Shown here one piece after another: positions 18,652-29,132 of a DNA stretch of 64,000 nt. Source of the stretch: Porphyridium purpureum (lineage: Eukaryota > Rhodophyta > Bangiophyceae > Porphyridiales > Porphyridiaceae); NCBI GenBank assembly GCA_008690995.1, contig VRMN01000013.1, positions 248,001 to 312,000 on the forward strand, written 5' to 3'. Position numbers and translations under genes: made by a program. How positions within the stretch are numbered: the first letter of the stretch is position 1; each line of letters opens with the position of its first letter. Under the pieces are notes generated by a model that was given only the letters and a program-made list of their open reading frames with translations, did no database searches and was not told the DNA's origin.

Positions 18652-20553
18652 TCAGACAGAAAGGCGCAGGATCACGTCGCGCGCGGCAGCGACGCATCGG
18701 CTCGGCACACGGCGCTCGAGCGCCGCGCCCAGCAGAAAGTCTCCCGCGTTCCAAAAATGGCCAAACAGCCACTCGACCACGCGCACCGGGCCCAGCATGG
18801 CGTGTGCAACGCGGTCCGGCATGGACGTCGTGTAGCACGACGCCACAACCTCGTCCACCACAATCCGGCCCGACGCGGTGTGCGGGTTGAACAGGCCTAC
18901 AGCAGACACTTGCTCCACCGCACGCACCCGCGCGATTGCAGCAGCATGCGGCTCGTCGTTCAACACCTCGAGCTGGTCCCCAATCTGCACGCTCGCCGCA
19001 GGTTCCATGCGGCCATTCACCAGCAGCTTGTGCGAGGCGGACAAGAGCAACGCGCCGCTGCGCTGCCGTCCCTCTTCCTGCCACACCAGCCGCGTAAAAT
19101 GGAAGCGTGCATGCTGGACGCGATGGCCAAAGAAGAGCACCTTTTCATACACTTGCGGCTGCGTAAGAACATGCTCACCCACACGCAGATCCTGCATACG
19201 TACGCGCCCGCGCTCCAGCGTTTGGACCGTGCTGGATGCTGGGAAACACACGCCTTCGTCTCCCGGATTCGGCCTGGGTACCACACCGCCGCTTTCTGAG
19301 TAGACCGTCACATTGTACCGTCCTTGCGTGATCACGTCGTCGCCTGAACCAACCACAAAGATCTCCGAGCGGTTGCTGAACTTCCACTGCGTCAGTCCGA
19401 CTTGGTTGTTACCCAAATTGCCCTCCCACAACACGCGGCCATCCTTGTAATCGCGCAGCTGGGACCTCTGAGCATTGACGCCGTTGTAACCCACGCCGAT
19501 CCATTCGTTGTTACTGTGCCACGCCATGGTGCCAAACACATTTTGCAGCGGGTCAAACCCTTCCATCCACGCGATGTCACCACTGGCTGCGTCGACGACC
19601 TGCACGAAGAGTACCGAAGAGGCCGCAACCAAATCACCACGCAGAAATGCCACCACAAATCGAGCGCCATTGTGAGAGAGCGCAAACATGGCTGGAGAGC
19701 AGACGATCGTGTTGCCGCCATTGCACCCGCTGAGCTCAAACGAGTTGGAAAGCTGCAAGGCCGAGCCGGACATGGTGAGTTCATGAATCGCGTCACTGAG
19801 CCGTGACATGACGTAGAGCTTGTCCGTCCCAGCGTACGACCAGGCGAGCTCGGAAAAGGCTGACGCGCTATTCGATGCGACGTTGATGCGATTGTCTGGA
19901 ATGTCCACAAAGCTGAGGAAGGAGAGCGTGATCACGCCCGTCGGCCCGTCAATTGCGTACTCAAACAATGCGACCTGAGTGTCGTTGAGCCGCGGAAAGT
20001 TGCTCGGATTGAAACCCGAAACTTGGTACGCGGTAACCGCGATGCGCGGCCGCGTTGGGTGCGATGCCACTGCGTCGAGCAAGCGATTCGCGTAACTCGC
20101 GGAGGCGGCACGGCGCGTGCCAATCGTAATCACCACCAATGGGTACATGGACTCGTCGCCGGTGCTCGGATTAGTATACTTGGTCTCTGTTACAGCAAGG
20201 ACCTGCGTGTCCGCGTCCATTCGGCGCGGCCCGGAAAAGCCGACGGCATCCGTACCCAAATCGAATGCGAGCACGCGATTACCGTCAGCGTTGAAGACGC
20301 GCACCACATTGGAGCTCTCGAGAATCGATGTCTTGTCGTCCAGGTCAAGCCTCACGTCACTGATGGCTGTTCCTGCGTTGTCGTACAGCACATGCCGCGG
20401 GTCTGGCTTGAACGTGGACGCGTCCTGGCGCAGATTGGCGCTTCCCCAAGCCGCGCGAGCTGCGTCCGCGTCCACCGCCGCACCCGCGGAGAGTGCGCCG
20501 AGCCACGATGCCATCGCACCGAGCAGCACGACCGTGATCATCCGCGTCCGCAT
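18652..20553 (-). CDS. Secreted protein with C-terminal hedgehog-type Hint (Hog) domain
   Basis: 633 residues from the ATG at 20553. A signal peptide is clear: a hydrophobic core TVVLLGAMASWLGALSAGAA in the first 27 residues. Residues 30-425 look like a beta-rich, propeller-like extracellular region, with repeated strands and phrases such as VSGFNPSNFPRLND. At Cys436 the Hint domain begins with CFPASSTVQT, the hedgehog autocleavage motif. SASHKLLV near 505-511 supplies the conserved His, with Ser in place of the usual Thr three residues before it. GLFNPHTASGRIVVDEVVAS followed by CYT matches the hedgehog block GLYAPLTASGTLLVNGVLAS. The last 75 residues, including AHAMLGPVRVVEWLFGHF, resemble the tail that recruits sterol in animal hedgehogs. 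Self-cleavage is likely; attachment of a lipid is a guess. Confidence 0.85.
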   Translation of the reverse strand: MRTRMITVVLLGAMASWLGALSAGAAVDADAARAAWGSANLRQDASTFKPDPRHVLYDNAGTAISDVRLDLDDKTSILESSNVVRVFNADGNRVLAFDLGTDAVGFSGPRRMDADTQVLAVTETKYTNPSTGDESMYPLVVITIGTRRAASASYANRLLDAVASHPTRPRIAVTAYQVSGFNPSNFPRLNDTQVALFEYAIDGPTGVITLSFLSFVDIPDNRINVASNSASAFSELAWSYAGTDKLYVMSRLSDAIHELTMSGSALQLSNSFELSGCNGGNTIVCSPAMFALSHNGARFVVAFLRGDLVAASSVLFVQVVDAASGDIAWMEGFDPLQNVFGTMAWHSNNEWIGVGYNGVNAQRSQLRDYKDGRVLWEGNLGNNQVGLTQWKFSNRSEIFVVGSGDDVITQGRYNVTVYSESGGVVPRPNPGDEGVCFPASSTVQTLERGRVRMQDLRVGEHVLTQPQVYEKVLFFGHRVQHARFHFTRLVWQEEGRQRSGALLLSASHKLLVNGRMEPAASVQIGDQLEVLNDEPHAAAIARVRAVEQVSAVGLFNPHTASGRIVVDEVVASCYTTSMPDRVAHAMLGPVRVVEWLFGHFWNAGDFLLGAALERRVPSRCVAAARDVILRLSV

Positions 20554-22145
20554 TGTGTGCCTTTGACAGAATAGAACGAATCAAACGAACGATATCGAAC
20601 CGGCGACGACACGGGCGAACGTGTCGCTCTTGCGCGCGCGCCAAGTGCGGTACTAGCAACTTGCGTCCGCGGGCTTGTTCAAGCTCGAGCCTCTACTCAC
20701 GGCCACGTCTGCATCGACCGAAGTGCAAAATCTATGCCCCACCGACGGCGCGTGTCTCCGAAACCCGCTTCCGCGCCCTTCCGCGAGGCCGACCGATTCT
20801 CCGCGTGCTGCCGCGCACCGACCCGACTGCTCGGCGCGGCGCGGTTGGTCCTGTTCCCGAGCCAGCGCGTGGGCGTGCGGACTTTTAATAGGAGAACGAC
20901 GCCGTGCATACAGGTCAATCCACCGACGCCATGTCGATCCAAGTCAGCCGGTCAATCCACCACCCCCACCACCAACCTGTATTCTGACTTTTTATTGAAT
21001 GTATCCGATCAGCAGGGACGCACGTCGCACCATCGCCAGCCAACACGCCGCGCGGCATAAAGGGAGGGCGAAACGCACGTGCAGACAGTGCGCGAACCAC
21101 GTGCGAGCCTCACCGCCACGCCACGACCTGTACACTCAGCGCCGGCAACTGGACACCGCGAAGGGAAATAAAATGAGCGAGAGAAAAGGCACGTCGCGTT
21201 ACTTCGTGCACACGCAAACGCACACACACACGCACGCAACAATTCCAACCACAACGCACGGGATACGGTGGGGTACGGTGGGGGTACGGTGGGGGTACGG
21301 TGTGGTACGGTGGGGGTACGGTGGGGTACGGTGGGGTACGGGGTACGGTGGGGTACGGTGGGTACGGTGTACGGTGGTGGGGTACGGTGGGGGTACGGTG
21401 GGGGTACGGTGAGAGCGTGATGTTTGTGTGTGCTTGCACTCATGCAATGGTTGGTGCAACGCGAGAGCCGGAAGACGCGAGGTACGGCAGACGTGTTTGG
21501 GGAATTCGAGCCGGATTGTGGGAGTGGGCCGGGCCGGGAAGCTGCGTGGCCGAAATGGCGCAACACACTGCGTTCGCACGCCAAGTTCACGGAATCGTGG
21601 CGCCGCAGCACGCAGAGGCTCATCAATCTAGAACTATTCATTGCTCAGCTTAGTTAATGGTATTGGCACAGACGGTCCAGCCAGTTTTGATGCATGGTAC
21701 GACCACCACACCCAGAGTCCTCGCTTTGATACCACGGGCTACTTCACACGCTATCACTGCACACCACAGCCACATTTTTTGGAGTTCAACAACAGCCTAC
21801 GACCCACTTCCAAAGCGACCCCCCCCCGAAGAAAAAGTCAAGCTCCTTCCGTCGCCGGTATACACAGAGCACGTGGCGATGGCGGCCGCGCGTCCCACGC
21901 CCTTGCGTCCGACTCTGACGAGATACACACAGATACAGACAGACCCCGACCCACATGCTGGTGCGGCGCAGCCCCTCTCACCTCAGAGTCAGCCAAACGC
22001 CCACATGCGAAGAGCTTTCTTCCCGACGCTCAAGTGCTCTTCGCACGTGCACCGAGTACAAAACATCCTTGCACAGACCGAGCCGTGCTTTGCCTCCACA
22101 TTAAGCATGTTCTAGGATGCCGGCCCCAGCTTGCACAACCCGTGA
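20554..22145. other. Intergenic, upstream of the Hint gene and 3' flank of sulfotransferase copy 1
   Basis: Contains a CA-rich tract near 21216-21240, the TACGGTGGGG minisatellite, and from about 21165 rightwards the non-coding part of the triplicated block. Frames here are not conserved in phase between the three copies, so I do not call a gene. Confidence 0.5.
21262..21415 (+). repeat. G-rich minisatellite, unit TACGGTGGGG with length variants
   Basis: About 15 head-to-tail units of 8-12 bp, all variants of TACGGTGGG(G)(G). Runs of four or five G recur on the plus strand, so it could form G-quadruplexes. It sits inside the left part of the triplicated block; the second copy of the block keeps only a short remnant near 24238-24256. 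Confidence 0.9.
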
Positions 22146-23252
22146 CTAGCACCCGGGAAAGCGGTACGCCCCGCTGTATAGCTGGAGCAGAAACTCGCGC
22201 CGCTTCGCCATCTCCTCGTACAGCAGTGTGTCGAGGCACATGTGGTCGCGTACGGCCTGCCGGACTTCGGGTCCGGTGAGCTGCGCCTTGGAGAAAATCA
22301 TCTTGTACAGGTGACTGCGCTCCCGAAGATTGCCCTCGGGGTGAATAAATGGACACAGCTCGAAAATCTGATTGAACGACACAAAGTCCTGACTCAGCTT
22401 GTCGGCGTCGAAGATCCAATCGTACCGCTTGACAAACGTTTCGATCTCGGCGCGCTTGGCGGCTTTCAGCTCCGGCGACTCCATCAGACTCGAGCAGTTG
22501 AACCCATACGCCGAGGAATCACCAAAATGGTAAACATAATTATTGTTACTACCAGGCGCATGCGAAATAAAATGGATCAGGTTGTCCATGGTCATTTTCG
22601 AAGGCACGTCAAGTACATGCTTCTTTACCTCAAAAAAGTATGACACGACCTGAGTCATCGGTGGGCGGTTGCTGGATATGAGGAACACGCGCTTGTTGCC
22701 TCGTATCGCGAGGTACTTCTCGCGCATCTGCTCGCTGAACTCGAGATGCCAGCCCCAGAACTTTGTGCTTTTCGCCATGATTTCAGGCGACTGTCGCCCA
22801 CTCACATCTTGTACCGCCGTGCCACGCCTCGAGCGTGCCCGCCCAATGACGTCTTTGTCCAGAAACTCACCGACAATAAAGCCCAGTCGGGCGTAGTACT
22901 CCCGAAGTTTGCCATACACGGTTGTCGAGCCGCACTTTCTTGGTTTGTTGTAGACGACTGCGGTCGTGTTGTCCAAGACTGGGCTCAGCCTGGCCGTAGA
23001 AAATGCGTGACGGCAGCCCATGCGGCTCAACTCGCCACTGCGGTAGCACGCGGCCTCCTGACACGAATCCGCCGGAGCCCTATGCAACCGCGTGTCAAAT
23101 TTTGCCGTGCTTACCCGCCAGTCTGTGTCATTCCACCCCTTCCCGCACACCTCACTGCCATACAAACGGCGCGGCTCAGCCGCGCACGCGCCGCCGATCA
23201 CACACGCCGAGATCACGGCGACCACAACGCATACCCTCGTCACTCGCGCCAT
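22146..23252 (-). CDS. Secreted sulfotransferase-like protein, copy 1
   Basis: 368 residues from the ATG at 23252. A signal peptide or signal anchor occupies residues 1-25 (hydrophobic core VCVVVAVISACVIGGACAA). YNKPRKCGSTTVYGKL at 101-116 looks like the PAPS 5'-phosphosulfate loop of carbohydrate sulfotransferases (PKxGSTS type). RVFLISSNRPPMTQVVSYFF at 188-207 looks like the 3'-phosphate motif (RxPxxRxxSxF type). Several Cys in the N-terminal third and NxT/NxS sites fit a lumenal, disulfide-bonded enzyme. A role in sulfating secreted polysaccharide in the Golgi is inferred. The family call rests on motifs; a search is needed. It is the first gene of a tandem trio and shares its C-terminus almost unchanged with the other two. 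Confidence 0.6.
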   Translation of the reverse strand: MARVTRVCVVVAVISACVIGGACAAEPRRLYGSEVCGKGWNDTDWRVSTAKFDTRLHRAPADSCQEAACYRSGELSRMGCRHAFSTARLSPVLDNTTAVVYNKPRKCGSTTVYGKLREYYARLGFIVGEFLDKDVIGRARSRRGTAVQDVSGRQSPEIMAKSTKFWGWHLEFSEQMREKYLAIRGNKRVFLISSNRPPMTQVVSYFFEVKKHVLDVPSKMTMDNLIHFISHAPGSNNNYVYHFGDSSAYGFNCSSLMESPELKAAKRAEIETFVKRYDWIFDADKLSQDFVSFNQIFELCPFIHPEGNLRERSHLYKMIFSKAQLTGPEVRQAVRDHMCLDTLLYEEMAKRREFLLQLYSGAYRFPGC

Positions 23253-24987
23253 GCTGCAGATCCACCAAACAGATGCGCCGCAGTGTCAGGTCCGTCGCCG
23301 TGCCGCCAATATCACGCGCCTGCGCACCCGTCGGCCCGAGGCTGCGCGTACCTCCACCACCACCATCTTCACCACGAAGCGACAACCAGAGACTCACGCG
23401 CGCACTTGGCGCCCGCGCATCTCGTCAGCTCTCGCGCCGTTACACTATCAACACCGCTCGTGCTTGTCCTCCGTCACAACGCCTGCAGCCTTCTGTCCAG
23501 TCGTTTGTCTGAGGATTTTCGCTTCCAGCCCACAACATGTGCATACACACGCCACTTCTGGTGCGTTGTTGGCGGAGAACGTAGAAATCACCCGATCGGT
23601 GTAGCTTTAAACACTCGACCTTTTTTTTCCTTTATTTTCTCAAACACTTCGTGCATGGAAGTCAATAAGGTTGTTTGGTCTTGTCCGCGCACTGAACACA
23701 GCTACTGAACCCCCACGACACTGTACCGTGCGGTACAGTGTACATTGTCGGGTGGGTGTACAGCGTCAGCACGTAGCGCCCATGCGACATCGGGGAATCC
23801 GGGGGGGTGGGGGAATGTGGCAAGGTGTGCAAGTGCGCGACCGTGACTTCGGGCGTCGTCCACGGTCACTGTGGACGAATTCGGGACCAAAGGCGGTGGT
23901 AAGGCAGCATCCGGGACCGCGGCGGCTGTGGTGGTCTTTGACCTGAGGGCGTGGTATAACGTGTGGAGTAGCGCGGACGCTGCGATCGAATCAGGACCTA
24001 GCTTAGACGTAGAGTCCTTCTTCAGTGGTGGCGTGTACAATGGTGCTGTTGTGAACTATCGAGTCTCTCATTGATTGGACCTCTTTGGTCAGTAGGACGT
24101 GCACAGGGGTGCTCGTGATTTCATACGTCCTTCAAAGATTAAAAAGGGAAATAAGTAAAAGAGGGGAAAACAATCGCACGACACGTTGCTTCGTGCTCAC
24201 GCACACGCACCAGCAACAATTCCACCAGAAACGTACAGAGTAGAGTGGGAGTACGGTGCGAGAGCTGTGTCTTGGGGTGCTTGTGCTCATCAAGTGCTCC
24301 GTGTAGCGCGAGAGCCGGAAGACGGAACGGCGGACGTGTTTGGGGAATTCGAGCCGGATTGTGGGAGTGGACCGGGTCGCGAAGCTGCGTGACCGAAATG
24401 GCGCAACAAACTGCATTCGCACGCCAAGTTCACGGAATCGTGGCGCCGCACCACGCAGAGGCTCATCAATCCAGAATCAGTCAAATGCTAAAGCGTGTTA
24501 AATGTCCTGGCACAGACGGTCCAGCCAGTTTTGATGCATGGTATGACCACCACACCCAGAGTCCTCGCTTTGATACCACGGGCTACTTCACACGCTATCA
24601 CTGCACACCACAGCCACATTTTTTGGAGTTCAACAACAGCCTACGACCCACTTCCAAAGTGACCCCCCCGAAGAAAAAGTCAAGCTCCTTCCGTCGCCGG
24701 TATCCACAGAGCATGTGGCGATGGCGGCCGCGCGTCCCACGCCCTTGCGTCCGACTCTGACGAGATACACACAGATACAGACAGACCCCGACCCACATGC
24801 TGGTGCGGCGCAGCCCGTCTCACCTCAGAGTCAGCCAAACGCCCACATGCGAAGAGCTTTCTTCCCGGCGCTCAAGTGCTCTTCGCACGTGCACCGAGTA
24901 CAAAACATCCTTGCACAGACCGAGCCGTGCTTTGCCTCCACATCAAGCATGTTCTAGGATGCCGGTCCCAGCTTGCATAACCCGTGA
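23253..24987. other. Intergenic, promoter of copy 1 and 3' flank of copy 2
   Basis: 23253-24147 is single-copy and includes a strong palindrome at 23718-23741. From 24148 it is the repeated non-coding flank of block 2. Short frames occur but none has a recognisable product. Confidence 0.5.
23718..23741. promoter_or_regulatory. Palindrome carrying two CACTGTAC octamers
   Basis: Perfect 11-bp arms, ACACTGTACCG and CGGTACAGTGT, separated by TG. It lies 466 bp upstream of sulfotransferase copy 1. The same octamer recurs upstream of several other genes in the window, so a binding site for a dimeric factor is a reasonable guess. Confidence 0.45.
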
Positions 24988-26094
24988 CTAGCACCCGGGA
25001 AAGCGGTACGCCCCGCTGTACAGCTGGAGCAGAAACTCGCGCCGCTTCGCCATTTCCTCGTACAGCAGTGTGTCGAGGCACATGTGGTCGCGTACGGCCT
25101 GCCGGACTTCGGGTCCGGTGAGCTGCGCCTTGGAGAAAATCATCTTGTACAGGTGACTGCGCTTCCGAAGATTGCCCTCAGGTTGAATAAATGGACACAG
25201 CTCGAAAATCTGATTGAACGACACAAAGTCCTGACTCACCTTGTCGGCGTCGAAGATCCAATCGTACCGCTTGACAAACTTTTCGATCTCGGCGCGCTTG
25301 GCTGCCTTCAGCTCTCGCGACTCCATCAGACGTGAGCAATTGAATCCGAACGCCGAGGAATCACCGAAATGGTAGGCATAGTTATTATTTCTACCAGGCG
25401 CATGCGAAATAAAATGGATCAGGTTGTCCATGGTCACTTCCGAAGGCACGTCAAGTACATGCTTCTTTACCTCAAAAAAATATGACACGACCTGAGTCAT
25501 CGATGGGCGGTTGCTGGATATGAGGAACACACGCTTGTTGCCTCGTATCGCGAGATATTCCTCGCGCATCTGCTCACTGAGCTCGAGGTGCCAGCCCCAG
25601 AACTTTGTGATTTTCGCCATGATTTCAGGCGACTGTCGCCCGCTCACATCTTGTGCCGCCGTGCCACGCCAAGAGCGTGCCCGCCCAACGACGTCTTTGT
25701 CCAGAAACTCTCCGATAATAAAGCCCAATCGGGCGTAGTACTCTCGAAGCTTGCCCTGGACGGTCGTCGAGCCGCACTTTCTTGGTTTGTTGTAGACGAC
25801 TGCGGTTGTATTATCCAAGACTGGGCTCAGCCTGGCCGTGGAAAACGCGTGGCGGCAGCCCACGCGGCTCAACTCGCCGCTGCGGTAGCACGCGGCCTCC
25901 TGACACGAATCCGCCGGAGCCCTATGCAACCGTGTGTCAAATTTTGCCGTGTTTACCCGCCAGTCTGTGTCATTCCACCCCTTCCCGCACACCTCACTGC
26001 CATACAAGCGGCGCGGCTCAGCCGCGCACGCGCCGCCGATCACACACGCCGAGATCACGGCGACCACAACGCGTGCGCACGTCACTCGCGCCAT
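24988..26094 (-). CDS. Secreted sulfotransferase-like protein, copy 2
   Basis: 368 residues, the same length as copy 1 and collinear with it throughout. Differences are scattered single residues, for example in the signal region and near DVSGRQSPEIMA. The phosphosulfate-loop motif NKPRKCGSTTVQGKL and the second motif FLISSNRPSMTQVVSYFF are kept, as are the N-terminal Cys. The reading frame is intact, so the copy is probably functional. Downstream flank is also duplicated. Function as for copy 1, from motif only. Confidence 0.6.
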   Translation of the reverse strand: MARVTCARVVVAVISACVIGGACAAEPRRLYGSEVCGKGWNDTDWRVNTAKFDTRLHRAPADSCQEAACYRSGELSRVGCRHAFSTARLSPVLDNTTAVVYNKPRKCGSTTVQGKLREYYARLGFIIGEFLDKDVVGRARSWRGTAAQDVSGRQSPEIMAKITKFWGWHLELSEQMREEYLAIRGNKRVFLISSNRPSMTQVVSYFFEVKKHVLDVPSEVTMDNLIHFISHAPGRNNNYAYHFGDSSAFGFNCSRLMESRELKAAKRAEIEKFVKRYDWIFDADKVSQDFVSFNQIFELCPFIQPEGNLRKRSHLYKMIFSKAQLTGPEVRQAVRDHMCLDTLLYEEMAKRREFLLQLYSGAYRFPGC

Positions 26095-28019
26095 GCCGCG
26101 GCCTCATGAAAGCGCTGTGCGGCAGCGTCAAGTCCGTAGCCGGGACGCCAATACCGCCCAACTGCGCTGCTCTCGGCCCGAGACCCCGCTAACCTCCATC
26201 ACCACCACGATGCGACGCCACCGCCACCACTAGACAAGCGCGCGCTCACGTGCCGCTCGCGCATCTAGTCAGCACACACGCCAGTGCATATCCGTGACCA
26301 TTTTTCGGCCCTTGGGCGTGACGCTCATAAAGTGAAGCACCGCGCTGCGTTAGTTTAAAGAGGTTCACCCCCAGCTCGCAGGCCATTCATACACCCGTTT
26401 CATCCGTTGCGGGTTTGGCGGAGCCCCAAAGGCAGAAAAGAGATCAGGACAGAGGTGTTATCCGCTCAACCCCACTCGCACAGAACGGTTCGGTTACTTC
26501 AAAACCGTTAGACCGCTAGGCCGTTAGACTGTTTTGCCGTTTCTACATGCTGCTCGAGGTTGTGCAGACCTCGAGGCGTGCAGGAAGGACGATGATTTGC
26601 AGCGTCAGTCCTGTTCGCGCGGCTTGATGTGCCTGGCGGGAAGTAATGACAAAAGAAGGCGGAAGGGCCTGCCCAGAATATTCGGCTACGGTTTGTTCGG
26701 AGGCAGAGGAAGTCAAGAGAGAGAGAAAAGGCACAGCGTTGATGGCGCAGTAAAGCTGGCTACCAGAGATGCACTCGGTCCCTCGGGTATATGATCGTCC
26801 AACGAGGAGATTGCACGAAAGATCCTGGGCGATTCCTCTAGTGATATCCCAAATTCTTAAACTCCTTTAGCGCTAAATCCAATTCAACTTTTCCTCTCTC
26901 TTCTCTCCAAGCATGCAACGGAAGCTTTTGCCTTTTATATATCATGCAGGTACGAGCACACTTGTGCCCAAAATGGATGCGCAATCGGGCCCCGCTACGG
27001 TCGCGCAAGGGGAAACTGTCCGGTTGCGTGGACAGACAACACACACACACACACATGCACATGCACACAAGACAGAATACGTCTGCAAAGTCCCAGTCCA
27101 GCTACTCTGTAGACATCCTAGCATGACCCAACAGCTAGAAACTCGTGGTGTCAGCGCGGTATAGTTCCACAGCTCGGCATGGCGAGTCTGGGAGGATGAA
27201 GGGCAGACGTCTTTGGAGAATTCGTGCCGGATTTCGGGATTGGGCCGGACCGTGACGCTGCGTGACCGAAATGGCGCAACACACCTCGTTCGCACGTCAA
27301 GCTCACGGAATAGTGGCGCCACCGGTGCGCCACCGGTGCGCCACCGGTTCGTCACGGAGCGCCGCAGCACGCAGAGGCTCATCAATCCAGAAGTATTCAT
27401 TGCTCAGGTTAGTTAATGGTATTGGCACAGACGGTCCTACAAGTATTGATGCATGGTACGACCACCACACACAGAGTACTCACTGTGGCACCACGAGCTA
27501 CTTCAAACACTAGCACTACGCACTACAGCCACATTTCCTCGACGTTCAACAGCAACCCAATACACATGCGCAAAGTCAAGCTCCTAAAAAAATATCAAGC
27601 TCCTTCCGTTGTCGGTATACACAGAGCATGTGGCGATGGCGGCCGCGCGTCCCACGCCCTTGCGTCCGACTCCGACGAGATACACAAAGATTCAGAGCCA
27701 CGTGCTGGTACGGCGCAGCCCGTCGCGCGCACTCGGACGGCCACGCACGCCGATCGGCCGCGATTCGGTGGTTCCGCGAGGGATTCCTGCGTCGCTGTTC
27801 CCTGGAGCTGCGCGGCGTCTATGTTCCCCTTGGCCTTGGCGTCAGCCCGTCTCACCTCAGAGTCAGCCAAGCGCGCCCACGCGAAGAGCTTTCTTCCCGA
27901 CGCTCAAGTGCTCTTCATACGTGCACCGAGTACAAAACATCCTTGCACAGACCGAGCCGTGCTTTGCCTCCACATCAAGCATGTTCTAGGATGCCGGTCC
28001 CAGCTTGCATGACCCGTGA
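26095..28019. other. Intergenic, promoter of copy 2 and 3' flank of copy 3
   Basis: Contains a degenerate relative of the GCCGCTAA repeat near 26500-26530, a (CA)n run near 27038-27054, a short tandem of GCGCCACCGGT near 27316-27350, and the repeated flank of block 3 with a unique 120-bp insertion near 27720-27840. No gene supported. Confidence 0.5.
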
Positions 28020-29132
28020 CTAGCACCCGGGAAAGCGGTACGCCCCGCTGTACAGCTGGAGCAGAAACTCGCGCCGCTTCGCCATCTCCTCGTACAGCAG
28101 TGTATCGAGACACATGTGGTCGTCTACGGCCTGCCGAACTTCAGGTCCGGTGAGCTGCTCCTTGGATAAAACCGCGTTGTAAAGGTGACTGCGCTTCCGA
28201 AGATTGCCTTCGGGGTGAATAAATGGACACAGCTCGAAAATCTGATTGAACGACACAAAGTCCTGACTCACCTGGTCGGCGTCGAAGATCCAATCGTACC
28301 GCTTGACAAACTTTTCGATCTCGGCGCGCTTGGCTGCCGTCAGCTCCGGCGACTCCGTTAGACGTGAGCAGTTGAATCCATACACCGAGGAATCACCGAC
28401 ATGATAAGCGTAGTTATTGTTTTTACCTGGCGCATTCGAAATGTAGTGGATCAATTTGTCCAAGGTCACTTCCGAAGGCACGTCAAGTACATGCTTTTTT
28501 ACCTCAAAAAAGCTTGACACGACCTGACCCATCGGTGGGCGGTTGCTGGACATGAGGAACACACGCTTGTTGCCTCGTATCGCGAGGTATTCCTCGCGCA
28601 TCTGCTCACTGAACTCGAGATGCCAGCCCCAGAACTTTGTGGTTTTCGCCATAAATTCAGGCGAATGTCGCCCACTCACATCTTGTACCACCGTGCCAGG
28701 CCTCGAGCGTGCCCGCCAAATGACGTCCTTATCAAGAAAATCTCCGTTGATAAAGCCCAGTCGGGCGTAGTACTCACGAAGCTTGCCTTGGACGGTCGTC
28801 GAGCCACACTTTCTTGGCTTGTTGTAGATGACTGTAGTTGTGTTATCCAAGATTGGGCTCAGCCAGCTGGAGGAAAACGCGTGGCCGCAGCCCACGCGGC
28901 TAAGCTGGCCGCTGCGGTGACACATCGTCTCCTGACACTTATCCGCAGGAGCCCTTCGCAACCGCGTGCTGAATTTCGCCGTCTTTTCTCGCCATTCTGT
29001 CTCGTTCCAGTCCTTCCCGCACACCTCACTACCGTAGAAACGGCGCGGCTCAGCCGCGCACGTGCTGCTGACCGCGCACGCCCAAATCACGGCGACCGCG
29101 ACCGCGACCGCTACCCACGTCACTCGCGCCAT
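28020..29132 (-). CDS. Secreted sulfotransferase-like protein, copy 3
   Basis: 370 residues from the ATG at 29132, where the peptide MARVTWV aligns with the start of copies 1 and 2; the frame is open upstream only through a non-ATG codon. Signal core VAVAVAVAVIWACAVSSTCAA. Both sulfotransferase motifs are kept (NKPRKCGSTTVQGKL; FLMSSNRPPMGQVVSSFFE). It is the most diverged of the three, notably in residues 30-100 and around YNAVLSKEQLTGPEV, which suggests that it split first. An octamer CACTGTAC lies about 195 bp upstream. Confidence 0.6.
   Translation of the reverse strand: MARVTWVAVAVAVAVIWACAVSSTCAAEPRRFYGSEVCGKDWNETEWREKTAKFSTRLRRAPADKCQETMCHRSGQLSRVGCGHAFSSSWLSPILDNTTTVIYNKPRKCGSTTVQGKLREYYARLGFINGDFLDKDVIWRARSRPGTVVQDVSGRHSPEFMAKTTKFWGWHLEFSEQMREEYLAIRGNKRVFLMSSNRPPMGQVVSSFFEVKKHVLDVPSEVTLDKLIHYISNAPGKNNNYAYHVGDSSVYGFNCSRLTESPELTAAKRAEIEKFVKRYDWIFDADQVSQDFVSFNQIFELCPFIHPEGNLRKRSHLYNAVLSKEQLTGPEVRQAVDDHMCLDTLLYEEMAKRREFLLQLYSGAYRFPGC

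Noticed and set aside
21641-22279. 212-codon plus-strand frame in the triplicated flank
   Set aside because: The frame is not kept between the three copies and overlaps the end of the sulfotransferase-like gene.
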